This document shows, one piece after another, positions 26,270-35,800 of a stretch of 64,000 bases of DNA. This DNA comes from Chitinophaga silvatica (GTDB lineage: Bacteria > Bacteroidota > Bacteroidia > Chitinophagales > Chitinophagaceae). How positions within the stretch are numbered: position 1 is the stretch's first letter; each line of letters begins with the position of its first letter. Below the pieces are notes generated by a model that was given only the letters and a program-made list of their open reading frames with translations, had not been told where the DNA came from and searched no databases. A program made the translations under genes and the position numbers. Where the stretch lies: assembly GCF_003419895.1 (NCBI RefSeq), contig NZ_QPMM01000011.1, forward strand, positions 310,001 to 374,000. Direction: 5' to 3'.

Positions 26270-27791
26270 TGAATTTATACGAACAAAGGTGACAGATATC
26301 TTTGATGTGATCAACAAAGATGCTAATGAATATATTCCTTCCTTTGAAGCAGAAGAAACAGGTACCGTGATCAGCGTTAGCTCTGGTATTGCAAGGGTTT
26401 CCGGATTACCCCATGCCGGGTATGAAGAATTATTGCGCTTCCCTAATAATCTTTATGGCATCGCTTTTAATCTCGATGCCACTGAAATTGGTGTAGTATT
26501 ACTTGGGGAAGATAAAAATTTACGGACCGGCGACCCCGTTAGCAGAACCGGCCGTGTAACTGATGTACCGGTAGGAAATGGATTATTAGGGCGTGTAATT
26601 AATCCATTAGGCGAACCGCAGGATGGTAAAGGCTCTGTGGCAGTTACAAAACGTTTACCAATTGAGCGTCCGGCTCCCGCTATTATGCAAAGAGCGCCTG
26701 TTGCCACTCCGTTACAAACAGGACTGAAAGTGGTTGATGCCTTGATCCCGGTGGGAAGAGGACAGCGAGAACTTATTCTGGGCGACAGGCAAACAGGGAA
26801 AACAACCATAGCTCTCGATACCATACTGAATCAGCACGATAAAAATGTGCTTTGTGTCTATTGTGCAATCGGCCAGCAGGCCGCTTCATTGGCAAAGGTG
26901 GTAGCAGCACTGAATGAGCATAATGCAATGGAATACACAGTAATAGTAGCTACCGAAGGCAATAACCCGCCTGGCTTACTATACATTGCTCCATATGCAG
27001 CTACCAGCATTGCTGAATACTTTATGGAACAGGGCAGAGATGTGCTGATCATTTACGACGATCTTACTAACCATGCAAGGGCCTATAGAGAACTTTCATT
27101 ACTGTTGCGCCGCCCTCCCGGCCGCGAGGCTTTTCCCGGAGATATATTCTACATTCACTCCAGGCTTCTTGAACGCTCTACACAGTTAAACGATGAAAAT
27201 GGTGGCGGTTCACTCACTGCATTACCCATTATTGAAACAGAAGCACAGAATATTTCAGCCTATATTCCAACTAATCTTATTTCCATTACAGACGGGCAGT
27301 TATATCTATCGCCCAAGCTTTTTGATATGAGCGTATTGCCGGCTGTAGACATCGGAAGATCAGTATCCCGTGTAGGAGGTAAGGCGCAACTTAAAGCCTA
27401 TAGAAAACTCGCAGGTAACCTGAAACTGGAATATGCTCAGTTTGAGGAATTGGAAACCTTTGCAAGATTCGGAATGCATATGGATGTAAATACTCAGAAA
27501 ATAATTGAGCATGGAAAAAGGATCAGAGAATGTCTGAAACAGCCTGAAATGCAACCTTTGCCGGTAATGGAACAACTGATTATTTTACTGGCATTAAGTA
27601 AGGAATTGCTGGATGATGTTCCCGAAGCTAAAATTCCTGCTGCCGAAAAAGCGTTACAGCAACTTGCTGATAATATGCCCGATTCGATAGTTGATGAATG
27701 GATAGGACAAAGTGCTTTAAGCCCGGAACACGAAAATTACCTGCTTAATAGTATGACGAAAATATTAGAACCCTTTTATAATATTCAATAA
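26259..27791 (+). CDS. atpA: N-type ATPase subunit alpha
   Basis: The 510-residue protein is a full-length alpha subunit: N-terminal barrel with GTVISVSSGIARVSGLP, P-loop GDRQTGKTTIALDTILNQ, Walker B-like VLIIYDDLTNHARAYRELS, and DIGRSVSRVGGKAQ with the arginine finger region. It forms the alpha3beta3 head with AtpD. The gene overlaps atpF by 11 bp and its stop TAA overlaps the atpG ATG by one base. Confidence 0.96.
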   Translation: MSNNEFIRTKVTDIFDVINKDANEYIPSFEAEETGTVISVSSGIARVSGLPHAGYEELLRFPNNLYGIAFNLDATEIGVVLLGEDKNLRTGDPVSRTGRVTDVPVGNGLLGRVINPLGEPQDGKGSVAVTKRLPIERPAPAIMQRAPVATPLQTGLKVVDALIPVGRGQRELILGDRQTGKTTIALDTILNQHDKNVLCVYCAIGQQAASLAKVVAALNEHNAMEYTVIVATEGNNPPGLLYIAPYAATSIAEYFMEQGRDVLIIYDDLTNHARAYRELSLLLRRPPGREAFPGDIFYIHSRLLERSTQLNDENGGGSLTALPIIETEAQNISAYIPTNLISITDGQLYLSPKLFDMSVLPAVDIGRSVSRVGGKAQLKAYRKLAGNLKLEYAQFEELETFARFGMHMDVNTQKIIEHGKRIRECLKQPEMQPLPVMEQLIILLALSKELLDDVPEAKIPAAEKALQQLADNMPDSIVDEWIGQSALSPEHENYLLNSMTKILEPFYNIQ

Positions 27792-28678
27792 TGGCAGATA
27801 CTCTTGAAAGCTTGCAGAGGCGTATTAGTAGCGCACAAGGGCTAGGTTCTGTTGTTAAAACAATGAAGGCCCTGGCTGCATCAAATATCGATCAGTACGA
27901 GATGGCTGTGAAGTCACTTCAAAACTACTTCGAAACTGTTGCAATGAGTTTATACGCTTGTTTCAAAGCAACGCAGTATACAAGCCAGGAAGCTAAAAAT
28001 ACAGGTTCCCAAACAGTAGCAATTGTGTTGGGTTCTGACCAGGGGTTGGTCGGTGGTTTTAATGAAGTGCTGGTAGACTATGTTCAGTCTAAACTCCGGT
28101 TACAGGGAGGAGAACAGGTATTCTGGGTAGTGGGAGAGCGAATGGTAAGCAGGTTGTCAGAATCAAATCTTCCTGTTAAAGAGAAGTTTCCGGTACCAAA
28201 TGGAGTAGAGGGTATTGGTCCTTTGGTCAATGAATTACTGATCAATATTCAATCCTATCAGGAGCAGGGAATATTGGATTCCTGCCAGATTTTCTATAAT
28301 TCACCTACCAGTCATATTGGTTATACACCCGCTGTAAGCCAGGTTTTACCCTTTGATAAACAATGGTATACCGAATTATATGTTTCCAATTGGCCTACTA
28401 ATCGATTGCCCCAGATTATTGGAGGTCTTGAAAATATCCTTCCGGCATTAATAACTGAGTACCTGTTTGTACTGCTATACAAAGCTATTGCCGGTTCGCT
28501 TAGCAGCGAAAATGCAAGCCGGCTTCAGGCTATGCAGAGGGCTGAAAAAAATATCGATGAAACCCTTGATGACCTAAACCAGCAGTTCAACCGTATTCGT
28601 CAGGGAGCTATAGATGCCGAATTATTTGATCTGGTAGCTGGTTTTGAAGCACTTGCCCCAAATAATCCACAAAAATGA
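27791..28678 (+). CDS. atpG: N-type ATPase subunit gamma
   Basis: The 295-residue protein has the gamma N-terminal helix LESLQRRISSAQGLGSVVKTMKALAASN, the internal VLGSDQGLVGGFN and the C-terminal helix SENASRLQAMQRAEKNIDETLDDLNQQFNRIRQ, all typical of gamma. It forms the central rotor shaft. The start overlaps atpA by one base (TAATG). It is the last gene of the operon, about 10 bp before the A/T-rich palindrome upstream of the drug exporter. Confidence 0.94.
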   Translation: MADTLESLQRRISSAQGLGSVVKTMKALAASNIDQYEMAVKSLQNYFETVAMSLYACFKATQYTSQEAKNTGSQTVAIVLGSDQGLVGGFNEVLVDYVQSKLRLQGGEQVFWVVGERMVSRLSESNLPVKEKFPVPNGVEGIGPLVNELLINIQSYQEQGILDSCQIFYNSPTSHIGYTPAVSQVLPFDKQWYTELYVSNWPTNRLPQIIGGLENILPALITEYLFVLLYKAIAGSLSSENASRLQAMQRAEKNIDETLDDLNQQFNRIRQGAIDAELFDLVAGFEALAPNNPQK

Positions 28679-28686
28679 GTATTTTT

Positions 28687-28712
28687 TAATTAGTTTGAAT
28701 TCAAACTAATTA
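28687..28712. promoter_or_regulatory. Perfect 26-bp palindrome, probable MarR-type operator
   Basis: Half-site TAATTAGTTTGAA is followed directly by its exact reverse complement, with no spacer. It lies 31 bp before the ATG of the DHA2 exporter gene and overlaps the expected promoter region. MarR regulators bind palindromes of about this size, and a marR gene lies directly downstream of the exporter. It could instead act as a terminator hairpin for the atp operon, but the lack of a loop favours an operator. Confidence 0.7.
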
Positions 28713-28743
28713 TTTTGTACATTTGGTGTACAATTCAGTAAGA

Positions 28744-30324
28744 ATGGAACTGCCAACTTCGCTGGTCGAGTATGGTTCTCGACGAATTATCATCACTATA
28801 ACAGCAGTAGTTTGTGCCCTGCTGGAAATCATAGACACCACAATTGTTAACGTTGCCCTGCCAGATATGCGAGGAAGCCTTGGTGCTACACTCAATGAAG
28901 TGAGTTGGGTCATCACTGCCTATTCTCTCGCTAATGTAATTATTGTACCTCTTACCAGCTGGCTATCTCAACAGTTTGGACGCAGAAATTACTTTGCCGC
29001 TTCCATCATAATATTTACTGTCTGTTCTTTCCTCTGTGGTAATGCAACCAATATTTGGGAACTGGTGCTTTTCCGCTTTCTGCAAGGCCTGGGTGGTGGA
29101 GCATTATTAGTTACTTCCCAGACAATTATTACTGAAAGCTGGCCTACAGAAAAAAGAGCAACCGCACAGGCCATTTATACATTAGGAGTAATCGTTGGCC
29201 CTACTTTGGGTCCTCCTTTAGGTGGCTTTATCATCGATAATTATAGTTGGCCATATATCTTCTATATCAATATACCTATTGGAGTTATCGCGGCACTGTT
29301 AACTCTGCAATATGTTAGAAGTCCGCAGTATGAAAAGAAACGCGATGCATCGCAGGTCGACTGGCTGGGGATTTTTCTGTTAATGGTGGGTATTTGCTCC
29401 CTTCAATTTGTATTGGAGAAAGGGCAGGAAGAAGATTGGTTTAGTAGTACATTGATAGTGGTTCTCTCTGTACTGGCTGTGTTCGGGTTATTCTTCTTTA
29501 TATGGCGGCAGTGGGTATACAAATATCCGGTAGTGGAGTTAAGAGTATTGAAAAATGGTAATCTCAGAATAGGAGTTGTGTTATCATTTATCATGGGATT
29601 CGGCTTATTTGGATCTACTTTCGTAATTCCGCTTTATACGCAATCACTGCTGGGCTGGACTGCACAGCAATCAGGTATGTTGCAGCTTCCCAGTACGCTG
29701 TTTGTTGCTTTTATGATGCCTGTTGTTGCGATACTCATTCAAAAAGGAGTGCCACAGAAATACCTGATTGCAATAGGGATGAGTATATTTTTCATCTATA
29801 GTTATCTTTCTTATACTATACTAACTCCGGATACCAGTAGTAAAGATTTTTTCTGGGTATTAATTATTCGCGGATTAGGTTTGGGCTTATTATCTGTTCC
29901 GGTTAGTACTATGTCTTTGTCGACCCTCAAAGGGCAGGAGATAGGCCAGGGTGCAGCATTCTCTGGAATGATGCGACAGCTTGGCGGAGCTTTCGGTGTA
30001 GCTTTGATTTCAACTTTTGTAATCAGGCAAACAGATTTTCATCGCAGTACTTTAGTAGATCACCTCGATGTAAATAATCCTGATGTTCAGAATAAAATCA
30101 CTCAAATGGCAGCGGGTATGAGAAGTAAAGGTTTTGATCTTGCAACGGCTCAGAATAAAGCTTATGCAATGCTGGATGGCGCAGTGATGAAACAGGCTAC
30201 AGTACTATCTTACATGGATGTATTCCTTTGGGTGGGTATTATGTTCCTGGTTTGCGTTCCATTTGTTTTATTATTGGTAAAAACATCAAAGAAAAAGATT
30301 AACCTCGCTGAGGCAGCACACTAG
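28744..30324 (+). CDS. DHA2-family MFS drug exporter (EmrB/QacA type)
   Basis: I choose the ATG at 28744 (526 residues); a TTG at 28723 adds seven residues. The protein has about 14 transmembrane helices. TM1 carries LEIIDTTIVNVALPDM, the DHA2 motif; motif A-like QQFGRRNYF follows TM2, and motif C-like YTLGVIVGPTLGPPLGG lies in TM5. It is predicted to export drugs or toxic compounds using the proton gradient. The usual partner EmrA and outer-membrane factor genes are absent here. A MarR regulator gene follows 26 bp downstream. Confidence 0.94.
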   Translation: MELPTSLVEYGSRRIIITITAVVCALLEIIDTTIVNVALPDMRGSLGATLNEVSWVITAYSLANVIIVPLTSWLSQQFGRRNYFAASIIIFTVCSFLCGNATNIWELVLFRFLQGLGGGALLVTSQTIITESWPTEKRATAQAIYTLGVIVGPTLGPPLGGFIIDNYSWPYIFYINIPIGVIAALLTLQYVRSPQYEKKRDASQVDWLGIFLLMVGICSLQFVLEKGQEEDWFSSTLIVVLSVLAVFGLFFFIWRQWVYKYPVVELRVLKNGNLRIGVVLSFIMGFGLFGSTFVIPLYTQSLLGWTAQQSGMLQLPSTLFVAFMMPVVAILIQKGVPQKYLIAIGMSIFFIYSYLSYTILTPDTSSKDFFWVLIIRGLGLGLLSVPVSTMSLSTLKGQEIGQGAAFSGMMRQLGGAFGVALISTFVIRQTDFHRSTLVDHLDVNNPDVQNKITQMAAGMRSKGFDLATAQNKAYAMLDGAVMKQATVLSYMDVFLWVGIMFLVCVPFVLLLVKTSKKKINLAEAAH

Positions 30325-30350
30325 AAATTAAATGTAATATATTTGTTAGT

Positions 30351-30806
30351 ATGATAAATACTCAACAAAATATTGTAGACCTGGCGCGTGAATTTGGTAG
30401 AGCTATTAGTGAGATGCGCACCTATATGCGTCAAAACCTACAGGTGAAAATCAGGGAACATGGCGTTGATATTACATTTGAATTACTTGAAATATTAGGG
30501 TTTCTCTTTAGAAAAGATGGAGTAAATCAACAGGAAATAGCAGATGTTATTGTAAAGGATAAGTCGAGCATGACTTACCTGATCGATAACCTCGAAAAAC
30601 GAGGAATGGTAGAACGAATAGAAGATCAAAACGATAGAAGAAGTAAACTAATCTATCTGACAGAAAAAGGTAAAATGCTGGAGAAAGAACTAAGCCCCTG
30701 GATTAGTGAAATGTATGAAAAAGCAACAACAGGATTAGAACAGACGAATTTGCAGATTGCACTGGCTCAGATACAGAAAATGAACGAAAATCTTAGGAAA
30801 CAATGA
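30351..30806 (+). CDS. MarR-family transcriptional regulator
   Basis: The 151-residue protein has a winged helix with VNQQEIADVIVKDKSSMTYLIDNLEKRGMVERIEDQNDRRSKLIYLTEKG, given here as pieces: recognition helix in DKSSMTYLIDNLEKRGMV, wing in EDQNDRRSKLIYLTEKG. N- and C-terminal helices would form the dimer interface. It is the likely repressor of the exporter upstream through the 26-bp palindrome, sensing a phenolic or drug-like ligand. The stop codon overlaps the universal stress protein start by four bases, so the three genes are probably one operon. Confidence 0.93.
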   Translation: MINTQQNIVDLAREFGRAISEMRTYMRQNLQVKIREHGVDITFELLEILGFLFRKDGVNQQEIADVIVKDKSSMTYLIDNLEKRGMVERIEDQNDRRSKLIYLTEKGKMLEKELSPWISEMYEKATTGLEQTNLQIALAQIQKMNENLRKQ

Positions 30807-31630
30807 TGAAAACGTTGCTAGTACCTGTGGATCTGACTGCAGCATCCGACGAAACGGTACGCTTTACCACCGCCTGGAGTAAACAATATGATTATGAAAG
30901 AATCATACTGTTGAAGACTTTTTATGAAAATGTATTCAGCGATATTGTAATCTCTGCGGAATACGCACCAGTAGATGAAGCTTCTGTAAACAATAACCGT
31001 GAAGCTGCAAAAGCCAGACTGCAGGAACTGGCTGAAGAAATTGTTGCCGAACATAACCAGGTTCAGGTAACTATTGCCATTAGTGAAGATCCGATTCTAA
31101 GGGCTATTAATGAGATCATTCATACAGCCTCACCATCCATGATTGTTCTGGGCAGTAATAATACGGATGGACTTATTGCAAGAAATCTTATCAGCATCGC
31201 TAAAACAAGCCCGATTCGTGTATTGGTAGTTCCGGCAGGCTATTCTTTTCAACCTGTAAAGAAAGCATTGGTGCCTTTCGATTTTAAAGCTTTACAGGTA
31301 TTGGGAAAATTGCAGAAAGTTGCCATCTCTCCCAACTGGCCTAAAGCACAATTACTCGCGCTGAATGTAAGTACTGATTCAAATCAGCAAACACCAGATG
31401 AACAAACCACTGCTGCAATTCATGAATATTTATCGGCTTTCCGCCATGAAATTCATTACAGCAAAGGAAACGATATTATTGAAAGTGTTACGGACTATAC
31501 AAAAAGCAATGATGTTCAACTGGTGGTGGCATTACCAGGTAAGCATAGCTTCTTATATGCTCTAACCCATAAAAGTATCTCAGAAGCAATTACCAGGGCA
31601 GCTCAGGTACCAGTGCTTATTCTAAAGTAA
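30803..31630 (+). CDS. Universal stress protein with two UspA domains
   Basis: The 275-residue protein has two tandem Usp folds (about 1-147 and 150-275). The first starts KTLLVPVDLTAASDETVRFT and ends with MIVLGSNNTDGL...ISIAKTSPIRVLVVPAG; the second ends LVVALPGKHSFLYALTHKSISEAITRAAQVPVLIL. The ATP-binding G-x2-G-x9-G pattern is not well kept, as in many Bacteroidota tandem Usp proteins. Its role is probably stress-related. It overlaps the marR gene by four bases. Confidence 0.88.
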   Translation: MMKTLLVPVDLTAASDETVRFTTAWSKQYDYERIILLKTFYENVFSDIVISAEYAPVDEASVNNNREAAKARLQELAEEIVAEHNQVQVTIAISEDPILRAINEIIHTASPSMIVLGSNNTDGLIARNLISIAKTSPIRVLVVPAGYSFQPVKKALVPFDFKALQVLGKLQKVAISPNWPKAQLLALNVSTDSNQQTPDEQTTAAIHEYLSAFRHEIHYSKGNDIIESVTDYTKSNDVQLVVALPGKHSFLYALTHKSISEAITRAAQVPVLILK

Positions 31631-31647
31631 TTAATGCCAAATCCGTG

Positions 31648-31701
31648 AAGGATGAATCAAAAGTATTCTAGTTTCTATCAGAGTGCTTTTGATTCATCCT
31701 T
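31648..31701. terminator. 16-bp perfect hairpin terminator after universal stress gene
   Basis: AAGGATGAATCAAAAG (31648-31663) pairs perfectly with CTTTTGATTCATCCTT (31686-31701), with a 22-nt loop and T residues following. It lies 18 bp after the stop codon of the exporter operon. Confidence 0.75.
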
Positions 31702-31800
31702 TTCGTTTTATAGTAGTCATGAATTAATGCATTTGTTTATATTCCCCCATTGCATCTATGATTTAAAAATTATATCTTACTTCAAATTCCACGTCCTACC

Positions 31801-32808
31801 ATGCGTTTCTTGTTACTTTCGGCATGCCTGCTCATCACATTGCAGGGAGCTGCCCAGGATATGGCTAATAAGGCCAATCAATTTATTAAGCTGCTTTCTA
31901 AAGCTCAGCAGGAAAAAGCCATTTACCCTTTCGATACGGCAGAAAGAGAGCGTTTTGCTTATGTGCCACTCGATAACAGAAAAGGTATTTCTGTCAATGA
32001 ATTAAGTAAGGAGCAAAGAGAGAAGTTGATTGTGCTGCTCTCTACCGCGCTGAGCAATAATACAGTAAACAGGGTACAGGATATTATGCAGCTCGATAAC
32101 GTGCTGAAAGAATTGGAAAACCGAAAGGCAGACGATCATTACCGTGATCCGGGTAAATATTTTATCACCATTTTTGGAACTCCTGAAAAAGGGAAGGTCT
32201 GGGGATGGAGATTTGAAGGTCACCATGTTGCTTTCAATTTTTCTTCTGAAAACAATAAACTGGTTGCAGGAACTCCCAGTTTCTTGGGTGCCAACCCGGC
32301 TGTTGTGCAGTCTGGCCCTCAAAAAGGGAAGGAGGTGCTGAAAGCTGAAACTGCCCAGGGATTTGCATTACTTGAAGCGCTTAATGCCGATGAATTGCAG
32401 AAAGCCCTGGTAAATACTGCTGCTCCTGCCGAAATCATTACCGGTGCTTCCCGGAAAGTTCAGCTAATTCAGCCAATGGGAATAAGATATAATGAACTGA
32501 GCAAAGCTGCCCAGGCTCAGCTGTATAGCTTAATCAGTTTGTACGTGAACAGATATACGAAATTGTTTGCTAATAGTATGCTTAAGGAAATTGAAGAAGC
32601 CGGAATGGAGAATTTATACTTTGCCTGGGCCGGAGATACTGGTCATACTCCGGGAAAGCCATACTACTACAGAATTCAAGGCCCTACCTTAATAATCGAA
32701 TATGATAATACCCAGAATAACGCGAATCACGTACATACAGTAATCAGAGATTTAAAACGCGATTTTGGAGGTGATGAATTACTCGAACATTACAGAGCTG
32801 CGCACTAA
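31801..32808 (+). CDS. Secreted DUF3500 family protein
   Basis: The 335-residue protein has a signal peptide (MRFLLLSACLLITLQGAAQ). Features of DUF3500 are the early FDTAERERFAYVP, central YFITIFGTPEKGKVWGWRFEGHHVAFNFS, VQSGPQKGKEVL and YYRIQGPTLIIEYDNTQNNANHVHTV near the end. Function is unknown; the His-rich WRFEGHH and NHVHTVIRD segments could bind metal, but this is inference. It is monocistronic, between the exporter operon terminator and a convergent small gene. Confidence 0.87.
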   Translation: MRFLLLSACLLITLQGAAQDMANKANQFIKLLSKAQQEKAIYPFDTAERERFAYVPLDNRKGISVNELSKEQREKLIVLLSTALSNNTVNRVQDIMQLDNVLKELENRKADDHYRDPGKYFITIFGTPEKGKVWGWRFEGHHVAFNFSSENNKLVAGTPSFLGANPAVVQSGPQKGKEVLKAETAQGFALLEALNADELQKALVNTAAPAEIITGASRKVQLIQPMGIRYNELSKAAQAQLYSLISLYVNRYTKLFANSMLKEIEEAGMENLYFAWAGDTGHTPGKPYYYRIQGPTLIIEYDNTQNNANHVHTVIRDLKRDFGGDELLEHYRAAH

Positions 32809-32927
32809 AAATTAAATAATATCAAGTGTGCATTGAATTTCGGTATTATCAAGGTACTACGGTAGTATCAGGACAAAGCAAAATACTAGAGTATAACAAT
32901 GGTATTAAATGCGAGTCGATTCGCGCA

Positions 32928-33470
32928 TTAAAGATTCGATAATATAAATTCAATACGTTCGGCTATAGGAACTAACGGAAGCTCAATCACCCGATAGCCT
33001 AACTGCGTATAGAGCTGTTTCATCTGAATATAGGTATCTTCAGCTTCTGCAAATGACTGTTTACGTTCGTCATCCTGGTGATAGATTGCCTTCCATGGCG
33101 GAGTAATGAAAACATGCTGATTGTACCGGTTATCCATTGCAGTTTGCAGCATTAAATCAGAAACCGGTAAGGCACAAAGACGCAGGTAGCCAATGACGTC
33201 GGGAAATCCTCTGTCAAAAAATGTAGGAACGGCCGTGTCAGATGTTGTATAGGCTTCAAAATCTGCCTCCCACATTTTCATGGCAAAAGCATGTTGGTTT
33301 TCCCATGGCAAAGCATTCCCATTGCTGGCAAGTTGTTGCTGAATAATATTTCTGCCACTTTCCTGTATGGTCTTATATCCCATCTGATTTAGGGAATTTA
33401 TTAAACTGGTTTTACCCATACCAGGACCTCCTGTTATTACATAACAATGCTGTTTCACCTGTGTGATCAT
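32928..33470 (-). CDS. P-loop NTPase of the AAA_28 type, kinase-like
   Basis: The 180-residue protein has a Walker A motif GGPGMGKTSLINSL at residues 14-27, then QESGRNIIQQQL, and FFDRGFPDVIGYL as the switch/Walker B-like segment. The lid-like region is YHQDDERKQSFAEAE. This pattern is typical of small AAA_28 ATPases that look like nucleoside or small-molecule kinases. The substrate is unknown. It is a single-gene unit, divergent from the LytS-type kinase gene at 33639. Confidence 0.83.
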   Translation of the reverse strand: MITQVKQHCYVITGGPGMGKTSLINSLNQMGYKTIQESGRNIIQQQLASNGNALPWENQHAFAMKMWEADFEAYTTSDTAVPTFFDRGFPDVIGYLRLCALPVSDLMLQTAMDNRYNQHVFITPPWKAIYHQDDERKQSFAEAEDTYIQMKQLYTQLGYRVIELPLVPIAERIEFILSNL

Positions 33471-33638
33471 TTTAATATAATAAGTCGTTTGGAAAATAAC
33501 CTAGAGAAAGTGGTGTAAATTTAAGAAAAATGATTCAAATGATGCTGACTTTTACTAAAGTGTAATAATTATGCACTGAAGAGTAACGAAAGTATACCAA
33601 AATCAGAGTACCTTAGTATTATCCCCAACCAAACAAAT

Positions 33639-34673
33639 ATGTATGAAAATAAGATAAGGGTGATTGCCCCACTGTTTCTATTCTTTTTTCAGTTTACTTT
33701 CTTTTACGCAATGTTAGTACATGATTGGACATCAGCCTTTCATTGCCTTGCTGTTTCCTTCTTTCATTCCCTTACCTGCAGCGAGGGCGCACGATTATTG
33801 GTGTTTTCTATTCGCAGATATTATCCCGGAAACCGTAATATGACCAGGAGATTACCTCTTATGTTGTTGTATGGTCTTCCCCTAATGTTTGTAATAGCCG
33901 GATTGAATCACTTTTTTGCAATTGCAATTGAGTTCTATTATAAAGTTAAATGGGAGGATTATTTCTTTGTAGACGGGATCACAATTTTATGCTCTTTACT
34001 GGTAGTAGGTCTATACGAAGGACTATACTATATTTCTCAATGGAAAAATCTGTTCATCGAATCTGAACGACTAAAGAAGAGTAATTTAGATAGTCAATAT
34101 AAATTCCTGAAAGACCAGATCAAACCACATTTTTTATTTAATAGTCTGAATACTTTAAGCTCGCTTATTAGCACCAATCCGGAGAAAGCAGAAGAATTTG
34201 TAGAAGAAATGGCGGCGGTATACCGTTATCTGTTAAAGAAAAACCGGAAAGAGCTTACTACTTTCAAAGAAGAAAGGATCTTCCTGGAGTCTTACCTGTT
34301 AATGCTTCGAACCCGGTTTGAAGATTCTCTGAGAGTAAATATTGCTGTGTCGGAAAGTAAGGAAGAATATTTATTGCCTCCCTTTGTCTTGCAAATTTTA
34401 ATCGAAAATGCAGTTAAACACAATATTGTCTCAAAAGATAAACCATTGACTATTAATATTTATACAGATATTGAAGATAACCTGCATATCGAAAATACGC
34501 TGCAAAGGAAACAAAATCCGGAACCTTCAGACAAAACCGGGTTACAAAATCTTTTATCCAGATATCAATTAATAAATCATGAAAATCGATTGATGATCAG
34601 GGAGGAAGATGGGCTTTTTAAGGTAGTAATTCCTTTAATTCATATTAATAAATACGAAAATATAGTGGAATAG
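33639..34673 (+). CDS. LytS/YehU-family sensor histidine kinase
   Basis: The 344-residue protein has four hydrophobic segments in its first 135 residues, then a short coiled-coil and the His_kinase box LKDQIKPHFLFNSLNTLSSL with His164. The HATPase domain follows with N-box PFVLQILIENAVKHNI; the G-box is degenerate (EDNLHIENTLQRKQN, then KTGLQNLLSRYQL), which is common in this family. It probably phosphorylates the LytTR regulator encoded 70 bp downstream. The signal is unknown. Confidence 0.92.
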   Translation: MYENKIRVIAPLFLFFFQFTFFYAMLVHDWTSAFHCLAVSFFHSLTCSEGARLLVFSIRRYYPGNRNMTRRLPLMLLYGLPLMFVIAGLNHFFAIAIEFYYKVKWEDYFFVDGITILCSLLVVGLYEGLYYISQWKNLFIESERLKKSNLDSQYKFLKDQIKPHFLFNSLNTLSSLISTNPEKAEEFVEEMAAVYRYLLKKNRKELTTFKEERIFLESYLLMLRTRFEDSLRVNIAVSESKEEYLLPPFVLQILIENAVKHNIVSKDKPLTINIYTDIEDNLHIENTLQRKQNPEPSDKTGLQNLLSRYQLINHENRLMIREEDGLFKVVIPLIHINKYENIVE

Positions 34674-34743
34674 ACAGGGAATTAAAACATTTTATACCTT
34701 CGTTACTAATGAACCCCAAGAGTTCAGCTAACTTAATGCTAAC

Positions 34744-35496
34744 ATGAATGCGCTAATTATTGAAGATGAATCGCTAGCCGCAGATCGCCTGGTTAAAATG
34801 TTATCAAAAGAAGATGATAACATCAATGTACTTGCGGTATTGGATACCGTAGAAAAATCTGTAGCCTATTTGCGTGATAATCCATTTCCGGATGTTATTT
34901 TCCTGGATATAGAATTAGGGGATGGTAAAAGCTTCGATATCTTCGAGGAGGTTACTGTAAACTCCCATATTATCTTCACTACGGCTTTCGATGAATATGC
35001 AATTAAAGCGTTTAAATATAATAGTATCGACTATCTCCTGAAGCCGCTAAAAAAAGCTGAGCTTGCAACTGCCATCCAAAAGTTCAAACATTACTTTGCT
35101 ATGTCTGGAGCCAGTATCGATATGTCTACTATCATGAAAGCCTTAAGAGGGAAAGAATATAAGACCCGATTCCTAATAACAGCAGGCCCTAAACTCTATT
35201 CTGTAAATACTTCTGATGTAGCATTCGTCTATACCAAAGACAGACAACACTTCATTAAAACTTTTGCTGGCCTCGATTATACAATAGATAACAACCTCGA
35301 CGAACTGGAGTCTCAGTTAAATCCAGAGCACTTCTTCAGGGTAAACCGTCAGTTTATTATCAACCATGGGGCTATTGATCAGGTTTTTGCCTGGTTTGAT
35401 GGCAAACTTAAGCTTCAGGTAAATCCACCTGCCTATGAAGATATCATCATTAGCAGGCTGAGAGCTATGGATTTTAAAAAGTGGTTGGGTAAATAA
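34744..35496 (+). CDS. LytTR-family response regulator
   Basis: The 250-residue protein has a receiver domain with acidic ED residues 7-8, phosphoacceptor Asp55 in VIFLDIELGDG, Thr in FTTAFDEYAIKAF, and Lys in YLLKPLKK. A LytTR DNA-binding domain follows (about 145-250): YKTRFLITAGPKLYSVNTSD, then FFRVNRQFIINHGAID. It is the cognate transcription regulator of the preceding LytS-type kinase. Target genes are unknown. Confidence 0.94.
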   Translation: MNALIIEDESLAADRLVKMLSKEDDNINVLAVLDTVEKSVAYLRDNPFPDVIFLDIELGDGKSFDIFEEVTVNSHIIFTTAFDEYAIKAFKYNSIDYLLKPLKKAELATAIQKFKHYFAMSGASIDMSTIMKALRGKEYKTRFLITAGPKLYSVNTSDVAFVYTKDRQHFIKTFAGLDYTIDNNLDELESQLNPEHFFRVNRQFIINHGAIDQVFAWFDGKLKLQVNPPAYEDIIISRLRAMDFKKWLGK

Positions 35497-35599
35497 ATTC
35501 TGCACTTCATTCAGGTTTTTAGACATTTTACATTTCCTCCTAAATGATATACAACTGATTGTCGGAACTTCCGGGAATGATACCTCTTTTTGTTTTATT

Positions 35600-35623
35600 G
35601 CCAGGTGTTAGCACCTGGCTTTT
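35600..35623 (+). terminator. Rho-independent terminator after LytTR regulator
   Basis: GCCAGGTG pairs with CACCTGGC around TTAG and is followed by TTTT. It lies about 100 bp after the regulator stop codon. The rest of the 304-bp gap to the next gene shows no other clear structure or coding frame. Confidence 0.8.
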
Positions 35624-35800
35624 GCGCAGCTGAAAAGAATTGGAGGATGGTCACCTTACCAGTCAACACTGGGTGGTGTATATTATAGTTATGCCTAATG
35701 AGTTGTTTAAAATATTAGAATAGAAAGCAAAACAGGACACTACAGGATGGTTTTTTCGATATAGACCTTTATATTGTTCTATTACGTTTAACCGTCACGT

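Noticed and set aside
31652-32005. A 117-codon plus-strand frame
   Set aside because: It runs through the 16-bp terminator hairpin and into the DUF3500 gene in another frame; its composition is Cys/His/Ser-rich and not protein-like.
32908-32929. Hairpin AATGCG/CGCATT between two convergent genes
   Set aside because: Only six pairs and no T-run; it may help termination but is too weak to list.
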